Positions 37,424 through 45,905 of a stretch of DNA of 56,346 nucleotides are shown here, piece after piece. The first letter of the stretch is position 1, and each line of letters begins with the position of its first letter. Source of the stretch: Paenibacillus farraposensis (GTDB taxonomy: Bacteria > Bacillota > Bacilli > Paenibacillales > Paenibacillaceae); assembly GCF_020736845.1 (NCBI RefSeq), contig NZ_JAFFQR010000003.1, forward strand, positions 1 to 56,346, given 5' to 3'. Under the pieces are notes generated by a model. It saw nothing but the letters and a program-made list of their open reading frames with translations, searched no databases and was not told the origin of the DNA. The translations under genes were made by a program, and so were the position numbers.

Positions 37424-38248
37424 ATGCGGACGGTTATAAAAGAAGGCTGGGCGCTTGTGCGCATACAATTTTATATTGTCATTATTTTATTTCTGTATCG
37501 GCTGCTGTGGGGAGTATTTCTCTATCGGCTGGTACAATCCGCCGTTACCCCTCTGCTGCTGCGCTATCCCGATCAGGGGCACAATGAGCTGGGCCAGACT
37601 CTGTTCTGGCTGGAAAGCCAGATAGCCCTAATGGACAACCGGGAAGTGCATATATACTTGTGGCTGCTGCTGGGGGCGACGGTGCTGCGTATATTGATCA
37701 CTCCCTTTATTAGAGCGGGAATATATCAAAGTCTGCACACCCATACGACTGAGCCGCAAAGTCTGTCCTTTTTCCGCGGGATGAAACGTCACGGCTTGTC
37801 GTCGATGCTCTATTATATCGTCGAGTTGGGGCTGCTGCTGCTTCCTGCTATCTGGGTGATACCGAGGCTCTACCCTATTGCAGCAGGAGCGCTGCAATCC
37901 CCCTCTTATCTGCTGCATATACTGCCCTATGCTGTCGGATGGATCGCATACGGCTGGTTCATCCGGCAGTGCATCCTGTACATGCAATTGGGCACCGTCG
38001 GTGGTCATACCATACTGTCATCTCTGCTTGCCTTCTTTCGCCAGATTCTTCCATCCGTTGGCATCTCGCTTTCGCTCGGCGCTTGTGTGCTGCTGGTCTT
38101 CGGCCTATTTGGCACTGTGGCGATGATTTGGACGGGGATGCTGGCACTTATTCTCCAGCAATCGTATCATTTTGTTACCAGTCTGGTCAGGCTGTGGCAT
38201 ATCAGCTCACAGTATCAGCTATGGCATTCCGACATCTCCAGAGGCTGA
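37424..38248 (+). CDS. Multi-pass membrane protein of unknown function
   Basis: A 274-residue integral membrane protein with about six helices (for example 14-36, 80-98, 125-145, 161-180, 205-245 as two). The layout, amphipathic N-terminal helix and repeated short loops, resembles DUF975/DUF4013-like proteins, but I cannot assign a family with confidence. GAGGTG lies seven bases before the ATG, and the gene follows the M1 peptidase by 11 bases. It may help anchor or fold its neighbour; that is only inferred from the operon. Confidence 0.75.
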   Translation: MRTVIKEGWALVRIQFYIVIILFLYRLLWGVFLYRLVQSAVTPLLLRYPDQGHNELGQTLFWLESQIALMDNREVHIYLWLLLGATVLRILITPFIRAGIYQSLHTHTTEPQSLSFFRGMKRHGLSSMLYYIVELGLLLLPAIWVIPRLYPIAAGALQSPSYLLHILPYAVGWIAYGWFIRQCILYMQLGTVGGHTILSSLLAFFRQILPSVGISLSLGACVLLVFGLFGTVAMIWTGMLALILQQSYHFVTSLVRLWHISSQYQLWHSDISRG

Positions 38249-38341
38249 GCTCACCCTGTATGCGTCTCCTCTCTTTTTGAGCTGTCGAAGAACCCCTGTG
38301 CATTCCCTCAAAAACGTCATTTAACCAAGTACTATTAACAT

Positions 38342-38378
38342 AATCTGCCCCTGAGATGTCAGAGGCAGATTTTTTTTG
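38342..38378 (+). terminator. Terminator of the M1 peptidase operon
   Basis: AATCTGCC..TGA-GATG-TCA..GGCAGATT followed by eight T residues, 94 bases after the stop. Confidence 0.9.
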
Positions 38379-38399
38379 TAACTTTTTGCGATGAAACAT

Positions 38400-38428
38400 T
38401 TGCCAAAGCCAGCCGACTTTGTTACAAT
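38400..38428 (+). promoter_or_regulatory. sigma-A promoter of the riboswitch transcript
   Basis: TTGCCA (38400-38405), a 17-base spacer and TACAAT (38423-38428), about 70 bases before the c-di-AMP aptamer. Confidence 0.65.
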
Positions 38429-38506
38429 AATCGCAGTGAACTGATAGTAACAACTTTGTAATCTTTATTGTAACCTTTATTTTAAAAGTCGTTATCGTGA
38501 ATACTG

Positions 38507-38656
38507 CTCTCCAAGGTGCACATCATAAGTTAAGCCTAATTCCTGGCACCTAGGAAGCGGGGGAACCAAGTTTGGGTGAATTGATCTCGCAACAGAGTGA
38601 TCATAGGGGAACCTTCTACCGAATCCTTAAGCTAACCTCGTAGGCGTTGGAAGGGG
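38507..38656 (+). ncRNA. Cyclic di-AMP riboswitch (ydaO/yuaA type)
   Basis: The conserved ydaO-type pieces appear in order: AAGTTAAGCCTAATTCCTGGC, AAGCGGGGGAACCAAG, TTGGGTGAATTGATC, ATAGGGGAACCTTCTACCGA and AAGCTAACCTCGTAGGC. The 5' arm CTCTCCAA (38507-38514) can pair with TTGGAAGG (38647-38654) as closing stem P1. The 3' arm of P1 is itself the ribosome site of the next gene (GGAAGGGG, nine bases before the TTG). There is no room for a terminator. Ligand binding should thus block translation of the cell-wall hydrolase. Riboswitches of this class often precede wall-hydrolase genes. Confidence 0.93.
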
Positions 38657-38665
38657 TATATTTTT

Positions 38666-39166
38666 TTGAAAAAGAAGCTAACGATCGCAGCTATGGGTCT
38701 TGCCATTGCCTTTACATCTCTTACATTGGGTGGCGGCAGTGTATTTGCAGACTCTAAGATGGACCAAGTCATCCAGGATGCCAAAGGAACGAGCTACAGA
38801 AGCGGAGGCACTACACTCGACGGATTCGATTGCTCCGGCTTTACAATGTATGTATTTAACAAATTGGGAATTAAACTGCCACATCAATCTGGATCACAAT
38901 TCAAAATGGGATCTTCCGTATCCCGCGACGAAATGAGAGCTGGAGACCTGGTGTTTTTTAATACCACAGGGAGAGGCATTTCCCATGTAGGCATCTTCAT
39001 GGGTGAAGGGAAATTTGCCCATTCCTCATCTTCACGCGGTGTGATAATTAGCTCACTGAACGAAAGTTATTATGCTAACCGTTATGTTGGTGCAAAAAGA
39101 ATTATGAGCACAGACGCGTACCATACCGTTGCTTCTGAAACTCCTGATGACGACAACGTAGAATAA
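38666..39166 (+). CDS. Secreted NlpC/P60 peptidoglycan endopeptidase
   Basis: A 166-residue exported cell-wall hydrolase that would cut the peptide stem of peptidoglycan. Signal peptide 1-29 (cleavage after VFA). The NlpC/P60 domain fills the rest: catalytic Cys56 in DGFDCSGFT, His107 in SHVGIF and the third residue His119 in FAHSS. No LysM or SH3 wall-binding domain is present; the C terminus is an acidic tail. The start is TTG. It is preceded by a c-di-AMP riboswitch, which ties wall opening to the c-di-AMP level and hence to potassium and turgor. Confidence 0.95.
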   Translation: MKKKLTIAAMGLAIAFTSLTLGGGSVFADSKMDQVIQDAKGTSYRSGGTTLDGFDCSGFTMYVFNKLGIKLPHQSGSQFKMGSSVSRDEMRAGDLVFFNTTGRGISHVGIFMGEGKFAHSSSSRGVIISSLNESYYANRYVGAKRIMSTDAYHTVASETPDDDNVE

Positions 39167-39190
39167 CGACCCAACAGCAATTGAACTTAG

Positions 39191-39231
39191 CCGCAATTTG
39201 ATTCTGACTGGATCGAATTGCGGTTTTTTAT
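39191..39231 (+). terminator. Terminator after the NlpC/P60 gene
   Basis: CCGCAATT..GAATTGCGG followed by six T residues, 24 bases after the stop. The remaining 39232-39471 shows no gene. Confidence 0.88.
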
Positions 39232-39471
39232 GTTCTCCACATCAGCAACCGTTATTTGATTACTTACGAACTGAAACCCAAAAAAGTTTCAATTTTAGGC
39301 GAACATCGCCGGTTTTACTGTTATCGCCAGGGGGAGCAACATTAGCAGTAAATCCTTCTTATTAAATTTATATCCGACTTAGACCTGAAATAAACACCTT
39401 GCCATTCCTCGATTACCTGTCTACAATCTGTTGTTAATAGTTTAAGTACCTGCAAAAGGATGTGGTAAGAC

Positions 39472-39978
39472 ATGCCAGCCTCAATTTCAAATTTCCGGAT
39501 CGTACCGATGGACGAGTATCATGCGGCCGCAATCTGTGAATGGCATTATGATCCACCCTACGATATATATGGTTGGCTGCCCTGGGACCAAATGAAGGCG
39601 CTTGAAGTCGAATTTGGAAATGCCACACTTCGCCAAGAACAATATGTTGCCATACTGGATGAGGAGAACACACTGACCGGATTTGCTCAATATTTCCCTA
39701 TGATTGGTGTAACCCGGCTGGGTCTTGGAATGCATCCCGAAAGATGCGGGCAAGGCAGAGGCTCTGATTTTGTCCGCGTGATTGCCGAGGAAGCCAGAAG
39801 GCGAAATCCGCAGAATGAGATTGACCTGGAGGTACTCACCTGGAATGGGCGTGCCATCCGGGCCTACGAGGCAGCTGGATTTGAGCTTACAGATACCTAT
39901 GAACGCCAGACTCCCGATGGCAAAAAGCCGTTCCATTGTATGGTATATCGTCCCCAACAGCAGACTCGGACTCGATGA
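39472..39978 (+). CDS. GNAT family N-acetyltransferase
   Basis: A 168-residue acetyl-CoA-dependent acetyltransferase of unknown substrate. The acetyl-CoA loop is seen as HPERCGQGRGSDFV (about 93-106), followed by the late EVLTWNGRAIRAYEAAGFE strand-helix (about 123-141) typical of motif B. AAAGGATG lies nine bases before the ATG. It is monocistronic, ending in a very strong hairpin that starts within its stop codon. Confidence 0.88.
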   Translation: MPASISNFRIVPMDEYHAAAICEWHYDPPYDIYGWLPWDQMKALEVEFGNATLRQEQYVAILDEENTLTGFAQYFPMIGVTRLGLGMHPERCGQGRGSDFVRVIAEEARRRNPQNEIDLEVLTWNGRAIRAYEAAGFELTDTYERQTPDGKKPFHCMVYRPQQQTRTR

Positions 39979-40036
39979 TAAAAGCGCCTTCGCTATACAA
40001 CTACCTTGTTGTATAGCGAAGGCGCTTTTTATCATC
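39974..40036. terminator. Very long bidirectional terminator hairpin
   Basis: AAAAGCGCCTTCGCTATACAAC pairs perfectly (22 bp) with GTTGTATAGCGAAGGCGCTTTT around a six-base loop (TACCTT). One bulge further out, GATGAT pairs with ATCATC. It lies between two convergent genes and includes the GNAT stop codon. Confidence 0.85.
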
Positions 40037-40053
40037 GGCAGGTCATCACGCGA

Positions 40054-40353
40054 TCAATGACTGCTGCGCATTTTCTCAAAAGCTTCATTATATTGTTGAG
40101 CTTCTTTAATATCCACGGCCATAATACCGCCATCATCCCATGAGGTCAAACGCAGGGTCACAGTCTTGTAGTCAATCGTAATAAAAGGATGATGATTGAA
40201 TGCCTCAGATATAGCGGCAACTTCATCCACAAATGCAATCCCTTTCATAAAACTGGAAAAATTATATTTCCGAACGATCCAACGTCCTTCCTCCAGTTCC
40301 CAGCCCTCCAGTTTCTCTAGGTGTGCTTCAATCTCTTCTTGTGTAAAAGGCAT
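40054..40353 (-). CDS. Pterin-4a-carbinolamine dehydratase-like protein
   Basis: A 99-residue member of the PCD/DCoH family, which dehydrates 4a-hydroxytetrahydropterin. The family motif is seen as FNHHPFITIDYKTVTLRLTSWDDGG (in part: His54-His55-Pro56 with Trp72 and Asp-Asp-Gly). No phenylalanine hydroxylase is encoded here; in many bacteria these proteins act in pterin or molybdopterin handling. GGGAGG precedes the ATG. It is convergent with the GNAT gene. Confidence 0.88.
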   Translation of the reverse strand: MPFTQEEIEAHLEKLEGWELEEGRWIVRKYNFSSFMKGIAFVDEVAAISEAFNHHPFITIDYKTVTLRLTSWDDGGIMAVDIKEAQQYNEAFEKMRSSH

Positions 40354-40473
40354 GTTACGATTCCTCCCTATTTAATACGGAAGCCTTTTTTCAGTCGCTT
40401 GAGCGCGGCCGAAACTACGGTATAATGGTGTACATATTACCACGGCCCCGTTGATAAATCCATAAGCCGGCCT

Positions 40474-40767
40474 TCAAATTAAAGGAACCGACGTTAACTC
40501 TTCATCTCCAATGAGGACATAGATCTGATGCTGATCCGGCTTATAGATCATAACGCCGCTGCCTACAGCAATTACGGGCTCTGTGCCGAGCGCATAAAAC
40601 AAATCTTCCGCCAGTGCTTCATTGACTTCCCGCCGTCCCGACGGGTCCAGCTTGTCCCAATCCACTGCATCCATTTCGAAAAATTCATAGCTGTCTGGAA
40701 TGTGACCTACTGCCTCTGTCAATTCGTTCAAAATTTGTTCATACTCCCGCCCATGCTTCACTCCCAT
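40474..40767 (-). CDS. Conserved small cytoplasmic protein of unknown function
   Basis: A 97-residue acidic protein with no membrane segment. It has a helical first half (REYEQILNELTEAVGHIPDS) and a beta-rich second half (PVIAVGSGVMIYKPDQHQIY). I do not recognise the family. GGAGG lies seven bases before the ATG at 40767; the frame extends to 40797 without a better site. It is divergent from motA, 186 bases apart, and shares that intergenic region. Confidence 0.65.
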   Translation of the reverse strand: MGVKHGREYEQILNELTEAVGHIPDSYEFFEMDAVDWDKLDPSGRREVNEALAEDLFYALGTEPVIAVGSGVMIYKPDQHQIYVLIGDEELTSVPLI

Positions 40768-40831
40768 GCGTTTTCCTCCAATTCTTCCGCCATTCAATAC
40801 ATATCATCTTATTATACCGGAAATTCGCCCT

Positions 40832-40858
40832 TAACAAAAAAGAGAGTTTTGTCGATAA
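40832..40858 (+). promoter_or_regulatory. sigma-D (flagellar) promoter of motAB
   Basis: TAAC (40832-40835), exactly 15 bases, then GTCGATAA (40851-40858). Against the sigma-D consensus TAAA-N15-GCCGATAA there is one change in each box. It lies 95 bases before motA; in B. subtilis motAB is also sigma-D dependent. Confidence 0.8.
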
Positions 40859-40953
40859 ATACTATAATCCGTCTCATAATGACGCGCTTGGGGCAAGGAC
40901 GACCCCGGCGGCATGAAAGGATTCAAATTCTATTCTCATGGATGAGGTGTATC

Positions 40954-41748
40954 ATGCAAATTTCAACCATTATTGGACTTGTGCTCGGGCTTGTGTCACT
41001 GGTCGTCGGGATGATCCTAAAGGGCGCGCCAGTCGTCAACTTGGTCAACAATCCCGCTGCTTACATGATTATTTTTGTCGGAACGTCAGCGAGTATATTC
41101 ATGGCTTTTCCGATGGAAGAACTTAAACGGGTACCTAAGCTGTTTAAAATTATTTTCACCCAGCAGAAACTGCTGGATCGCAAGGAGCTCATCAGCACGT
41201 TTACCAATTGGGCATCGATTACCCGTCGTGAAGGTCTGCTCGCGCTGGAATCCAAGGTCGAAGAGATCGACGATCCCTTTATGCGTACAGGTATGCGTAT
41301 GATCATTGATGGTAATGATCAGGAATTCGTACGCGATGTGCTAATGGAAGACATTAACGCTACCGAAGACAGACATCGCGCCGGCGCGCTGATTTTCTCC
41401 CAAGCCGGGATGTACGCTCCTACTCTGGGGGTACTCGGTGCGGTCGTAGGTCTGATTGCGGCCTTGGCCGACCTTAGTAACATGGAAAAACTGTCTCACG
41501 CCATCGCTGCAGCCTTTATTGCGACGTTGCTTGGTATTTTTACCGGTTATGTCCTTTGGCATCCGATGTCAAATAAACTGAAACGACTTTCCAAAAAAGA
41601 GGTTGAGCTGAAGCTGATGATGGTCGAAGGCTTGCTTTCGATTCAATCGGGCATCTCGACTATTGCCATCAGCCAAAAGCTGGCGATCTTCTTAACTCCT
41701 ACCGAACGCGCTAGTATGGGCCAGAAGGATGGCGACTCCAGTGAGTAA
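40954..41748 (+). CDS. motA: Flagellar motor stator protein MotA
   Basis: MotA and MotB form the proton-driven stator that turns the flagellar rotor. The 264-residue protein has four membrane helices (two near 4-20 and 31-52, two near 146-166 and 178-200), the large cytoplasmic loop with RREGLLALESKVEEIDDPFMR that contacts FliG, and conserved prolines in AGMYAPTLGVLGAVVGL. GATGAGGTG precedes the ATG at 40954; the much longer upstream frame is not coding. It overlaps motB and follows a sigma-D promoter. No other flagellar gene is nearby. Confidence 0.96.
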   Translation: MQISTIIGLVLGLVSLVVGMILKGAPVVNLVNNPAAYMIIFVGTSASIFMAFPMEELKRVPKLFKIIFTQQKLLDRKELISTFTNWASITRREGLLALESKVEEIDDPFMRTGMRMIIDGNDQEFVRDVLMEDINATEDRHRAGALIFSQAGMYAPTLGVLGAVVGLIAALADLSNMEKLSHAIAAAFIATLLGIFTGYVLWHPMSNKLKRLSKKEVELKLMMVEGLLSIQSGISTIAISQKLAIFLTPTERASMGQKDGDSSE

Positions 41749-42568
41749 AAAAAGACATGAACCGCATGAAGAACATGCTGACGAAAGCTGGCTGTTGCCA
41801 TATTCCGACTTGATGACCCTTCTGCTCGCATTATTCATCGTCTTATTCGGTATGAGCTCGCTTGATGCCAAAAAATTTGAAACGATGGCTCAATCCTTGA
41901 CTGCAGCCTTTAACGGTGGTACCGGCATACTGGATCAATCGGCTGCTAACCCGTCGTCACAATCGATGGATATGGGGAAAAATAAAGAACAGGTAACCCA
42001 ACCCACAAAATCTAAAGCTACTTCCACTTCTGAGCTGCAAAGACAGCTTGCCCAGCGGGAAGAAGAAGATTTGAAAAAGCTTAAAAAGCAAATGGATCAA
42101 TACATTCAAAATAACGGCCTGACTACTCTGCTGAATACCAGACTGAACCAATCTCAGCTGATGATCACCATTAGCGATAATGCTTTGTTTGCATCAGGAC
42201 AGGCCGAAGTAAAGCCGGAGGCGAGAAAGCTGGCTAAGTCCATTTCCGGCATGCTGCAGCAATTTCCTGGCTATGATGTTATCGTATCGGGTCATACAGA
42301 TAATGTGCCCATCTCCAACAGCCAGTTTCCGTCCAACTTTGACTTGAGCGCCAAGCGCTCACTCAATTTCTTGCGGATACTGCTGCTCAATCAGCAGCTT
42401 GATCCAACCAAATTTGTATCTATCGGTTATGGCGAATATCGCCCAGTAGCCAAGAATCAGGACAGTCAGGGACGCGCTAAAAACCGTCGCGTTGAGATTT
42501 CCGTTCTTCGCAAATATCAGAACGGTACACAGGTTATTAGCCCTACCTCAAGTGCGAGTAACGAGTAA
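41741..42568 (+). CDS. motB: Flagellar motor stator protein MotB
   Basis: The peptidoglycan-anchored half of the stator, 275 residues. The single membrane helix carries the proton-carrying Asp23 (PYSDLMTLLLALFIVLFG). A Gln/Lys-rich linker (about 60-115) leads to an OmpA-like wall-binding domain (about 135-255, with VSGHTDNVPI and NRRVEIS). The start GTG at 41741 overlaps the motA stop (GTGAGTAA) and has AAGGA 11 bases upstream. An ATG at 41729 abuts that same site and is less likely. The absence of sodium-type features suggests proton use, as for MotAB rather than MotPS. Confidence 0.95.
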   Translation: MSKKRHEPHEEHADESWLLPYSDLMTLLLALFIVLFGMSSLDAKKFETMAQSLTAAFNGGTGILDQSAANPSSQSMDMGKNKEQVTQPTKSKATSTSELQRQLAQREEEDLKKLKKQMDQYIQNNGLTTLLNTRLNQSQLMITISDNALFASGQAEVKPEARKLAKSISGMLQQFPGYDVIVSGHTDNVPISNSQFPSNFDLSAKRSLNFLRILLLNQQLDPTKFVSIGYGEYRPVAKNQDSQGRAKNRRVEISVLRKYQNGTQVISPTSSASNE

Positions 42569-42590
42569 TAAATGCATATGTTATATAAGC

Positions 42591-42634
42591 AAAGGCACCG
42601 CCGCATTTCTATGCAGCTGGTGCCTTTTGATTTT
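42591..42634 (+). terminator. Terminator after motAB
   Basis: AAAGGCACC and GGTGCCTTT arms with an inner GC.AT-GCAG part, then TGATTTT, 22 bases after the motB stop. Confidence 0.8.
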
Positions 42635-42704
42635 GCGCTTCCAGCAGCTGACCATGTCCTATTACGATGGACATCGTCTGTAAGCTATGAGGAGCCCCTC
42701 TGGG

Positions 42705-43406
42705 CTAGCTAAGCGTATAATTGAGCATCTGGCCTAGCTCCCGCTTTTCAGCCTCTGTCAGGTCACGCCAGGCGCCTTTCTGAAGCGATCCTAATCGGAT
42801 ATTCATAATCCGCAGGCGCTGCAGCTTTTGGACTTCATAGCCAAAGGCAGCACACATTCGTCGGATTTGACGGTTTTTCCCTTCCGTCAGGATAATGCGG
42901 AATACATGCTCGGATACACGCGTCACCTCACAGGGCAGTGTCCGCTGACCGAGTATTTTCACACCACTGGACATCCCCTGTACAAAGGATAATGTGACGG
43001 GACGATCCACCGTTACGATGTATTCCTTTTCATGCTTGCCTTCGGCCCGTAAAATCTTATTCACAATGTCTCCATCATTGGTAAGCAAGATGAGGCCCTC
43101 TGAGTCCTTATCCAGACGTCCGATTGGAAAGATCCGCTGCGGGTGTCCTACAAAATCGACAATATTGCCTCTGATGTGGCTCTCCGTTGTGCTTGTAATT
43201 CCCACCGGTTTATTCAATGCAATATATACGTGATCGGACTTCTCGCGGAGTGGCTTGCCGTTCACACGAACGTCATCGCCTTCCTCCGCTTGACTGCCCA
43301 GCACGGCTACTTCACCGTTAATCGTCACGCGGCCGCTCTCTACCAGCTTGTCCGCCTCCCGACGCGAGCAAAAACCGGTTTCGCTGATAAACTTGTTAAT
43401 GCGCAA
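42705..43406 (-). CDS. rluF: 23S rRNA pseudouridine synthase, RluF type
   Basis: This enzyme isomerises a uridine in 23S rRNA; RluF of E. coli acts at U2604. The 233-residue protein has an N-terminal S4 RNA-binding domain (2-55, NKFISETGFCSRREADKL) and a RsuA-type catalytic domain with Asp99 in FPIGRLDKDSEGL, followed by NRQIRRMCAAFGYEV. Similarity to RluF is high throughout, so the site may be the same, but specificity is inferred. The start codon at 43406 follows a short leader with AGGG. Downstream no clear terminator was seen. Confidence 0.92.
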   Translation of the reverse strand: MRINKFISETGFCSRREADKLVESGRVTINGEVAVLGSQAEEGDDVRVNGKPLREKSDHVYIALNKPVGITSTTESHIRGNIVDFVGHPQRIFPIGRLDKDSEGLILLTNDGDIVNKILRAEGKHEKEYIVTVDRPVTLSFVQGMSSGVKILGQRTLPCEVTRVSEHVFRIILTEGKNRQIRRMCAAFGYEVQKLQRLRIMNIRLGSLQKGAWRDLTEAEKRELGQMLNYTLS

Positions 43407-43456
43407 CCTGTGTACCCTCCATTTCTACTGTTACGTTTCCTCCTGCGTCTTATCCG

Positions 43457-45733
43457 TTACTCAGGTTTGGCAATCGGAAGCTGCACAAGGGCCGTGGTTC
43501 CCTCTCCCTCCGTGCTCTCAATATCCAGTGTGCCTTTATGACTTTGTATAATACGCTGGCTGACCATAAGTCCGAGTCCTGTACCTGTCTCTTTGTTTGT
43601 GAAAAAAGGTTCGCCCAGCTTGGACAGCATCTCTGCGGGAATCCCTGTCCCTTGATCCCGTATGAAGATTTTAACGTTTTCTCCCTCTAAGAACAAACGA
43701 ATCGTGATCGTACCGCCTTTACCCATAGCTTCCATACTATTTTTAAGTAAATTAATGAATACCTGTTTTAACTGATTTCCTTCAGCGTACACCAGAGCAG
43801 GCTCTTCCGTGAGCTGAAGGTTAAACACAATACCCAGCAGATGCGCCTGACTATCAAGCAGAGAAATAACATCACTCACAATATAACGAACATCTTTTTT
43901 CTGAAAATGAACAGCCTGTGGCTTCGCCAATATTAAAAACTCGCTAACAATTAAATTAATGCGATCCAGTTCAGACATCATAATATCATTGTGCTTCAAA
44001 TTCAGCGATTGATTTTGCTGCTGTAGCTGGAGAAAGCCGCGCAGCGTAGTCAGCGGATTTCGAATCTCGTGCGCTACACCTGCCGCCAGTTGTCCTACTG
44101 TCGTCAGCTTCTCTGATCTGCGCAGCAATTCCTCCATCCGGTTGCGCCCTGTAATGTCGCGCGAGACGCTGATAAAGCCCAAAATCTTTCCCTCTTCATC
44201 CAGAATAGGCGATGTGCTCATACTAATCTCTACGGTACTTCCATCCTTACGCATTCTAAGGGTCTCAATCGACACGATGCTCTCACCTTGAAGCAGGCTC
44301 TTCTTCTGCAACTCATATTCCGCCTGTTGCTGCGGAGGTACAAACTCCAGCTTGCGTCCGACCAATTCCTTCTTGGTCCAGCCATACAACGTTTCAAATG
44401 CATGATTGACCCGAACAACACGATCCTCCTGGTCAGTCACAAGAATCGCATCGGCTGTTTGATTAATAACCGATTCCAGATGCTCTTTCACAGAACGGTT
44501 CTCCTCATACATCTGTTCAAGTCTCCGGGTATACACACCCAGATTGTAGGCCATTGCGTTGATACGTTCACCCAACTGTGCAAGCTCATGACCACCCTTG
44601 ATTTCCAGTCGCGTATCAAAATGCCCATCGGCCATCTCGTTCACTTTTTCCAAAATAGATTGAATGGGGCGTACGAATAGACTGGCTAGCACATAGCTGC
44701 CGATAATGATAACCTCCAAAAGGACAATAGAAATGGCAACTAAGCTGATCAATTGTTTGGAAATCACAGAGGTGATTGTATCATAATTCATAACAATACG
44801 GATGACATAGGCTTCACGGTTAGTTGGATAAAAAGGTATGTAACTGACGAGAACCCGTTCTCCTTTAATATAGCAATCTTGTACAATACTCTCCCCGGAG
44901 AGAATAGCTTTGGACACGGCCAAACGGTCCTCCTGCGCTCTAGCTAGTTGATAGGTGCCGAATTGGATAGGTTTGTTGTACATATAATAGTACTTCCAAT
45001 CGTTCCCCTGCTTGTCCATCGTAGCTCCACCGAAGGTTGCAGGGTTAATCCCTGTGATCTCCATGATGCGATAATCCACCTGCTGAGTCTGTTTTACGAT
45101 CTCATCAGGGCTCAGGATGGATTGAAAATTTTGCACTGTAGCTTCTTGAAATGAAATTCGAATTAAGTAGTTGCGTTTTTGGTCATAATAAAAACCCCAT
45201 TTATTAACATTCGAGGTGTCTAAACCTGTGTAATCAAATGACCCGGTCCAAAAATGATCCAGATTCTGTCCTTGCCCTATTGTTGCCTGTCCATACGCAT
45301 ATAATTGATCGACTGCATTTTTCCAGTGCCCAGTCGCTAGATTGGAGGATGTTATTTCCTTGGGATTTGAGGATTTGACAACTTTATACCCTTCTCCATC
45401 GCGAACCATCAATGAAATATTAATATCCTTATGAAGTGTGGCCAACTGTTGAAGTTGTTTCTGCTGAATGTCTTGGATGTCAGGGCCGAGCTGATTGGCA
45501 ACCAATTTAGCAGAAAGCCACAGGTTATAGCCAAGCTGCTTGTCAACCGCCTCCCAGCTATGTCTGCTTTGTTCAATGGCTTCTCCGATGATTTTAGCGG
45601 TCAGAACCATTTTCGTTTCGCTGTCACTTCTTAAATTTTCGTGGGTCGTATAATAATTAAGTGCAATATTCAATAAAAGGATAAATAAAACGGACCCCGA
45701 CAAAATAATCGTAATTTTGATTTTTATTGACAC
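43457..45733 (-). CDS. Membrane sensor histidine kinase, sporulation-kinase type
   Basis: A 758-residue kinase: membrane helix 1 (7-27), an extracellular sensor region of about 300 residues, helix 2 (about 328-352), HAMP (about 352-405), PAS (about 415-528), HisKA with phospho-acceptor His555 and HATPase (N box near 661, DQGTGIP 693-699, GTGLGL 717-722). The sequence AAGVAHEIRNPLTTLRGFLQ is almost that of the KinA/KinE H box, which pairs with Spo0F; no response regulator is encoded beside it. The start is GTG with AGAGGTGAG upstream. The promoter region abuts a DnaA-box cluster. The ligand is unknown. Confidence 0.93.
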   Translation of the reverse strand: MSIKIKITIILSGSVLFILLLNIALNYYTTHENLRSDSETKMVLTAKIIGEAIEQSRHSWEAVDKQLGYNLWLSAKLVANQLGPDIQDIQQKQLQQLATLHKDINISLMVRDGEGYKVVKSSNPKEITSSNLATGHWKNAVDQLYAYGQATIGQGQNLDHFWTGSFDYTGLDTSNVNKWGFYYDQKRNYLIRISFQEATVQNFQSILSPDEIVKQTQQVDYRIMEITGINPATFGGATMDKQGNDWKYYYMYNKPIQFGTYQLARAQEDRLAVSKAILSGESIVQDCYIKGERVLVSYIPFYPTNREAYVIRIVMNYDTITSVISKQLISLVAISIVLLEVIIIGSYVLASLFVRPIQSILEKVNEMADGHFDTRLEIKGGHELAQLGERINAMAYNLGVYTRRLEQMYEENRSVKEHLESVINQTADAILVTDQEDRVVRVNHAFETLYGWTKKELVGRKLEFVPPQQQAEYELQKKSLLQGESIVSIETLRMRKDGSTVEISMSTSPILDEEGKILGFISVSRDITGRNRMEELLRRSEKLTTVGQLAAGVAHEIRNPLTTLRGFLQLQQQNQSLNLKHNDIMMSELDRINLIVSEFLILAKPQAVHFQKKDVRYIVSDVISLLDSQAHLLGIVFNLQLTEEPALVYAEGNQLKQVFINLLKNSMEAMGKGGTITIRLFLEGENVKIFIRDQGTGIPAEMLSKLGEPFFTNKETGTGLGLMVSQRIIQSHKGTLDIESTEGEGTTALVQLPIAKPE

Positions 45734-45842
45734 ACTAATTTCTCACCTCTTGCCGTATGCTGGCGATTACTGGCAATTGCTAACTCAATGATACCGTAAT
45801 AACGCCTATGATACCAGCATTTACATTTCCCGGATACTCATA

Positions 45843-45871
45843 AATACACGCCAAGTGAATCGTGTTGTCAA
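45843..45871 (-). promoter_or_regulatory. Probable promoter of the histidine kinase
   Basis: Minus strand TTGACA (45866-45871), a 17-base spacer and TGTATT (45843-45848); the -35 is perfect, the -10 has two mismatches. It is about 110 bases before the GTG and 35 bases downstream of the DnaA-box cluster. Confidence 0.6.
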
Positions 45872-45905
45872 TATTCGGACGTTTGCCTACAATGGAATAA
45901 GATAA

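Noticed and set aside
40528..40953. N-terminal extension of motA by 142 codons
   Set aside because: It covers the sigma-D promoter and the divergent gene; MotA proteins start at the MQISTIIG-type N terminus, where a ribosome site is present.
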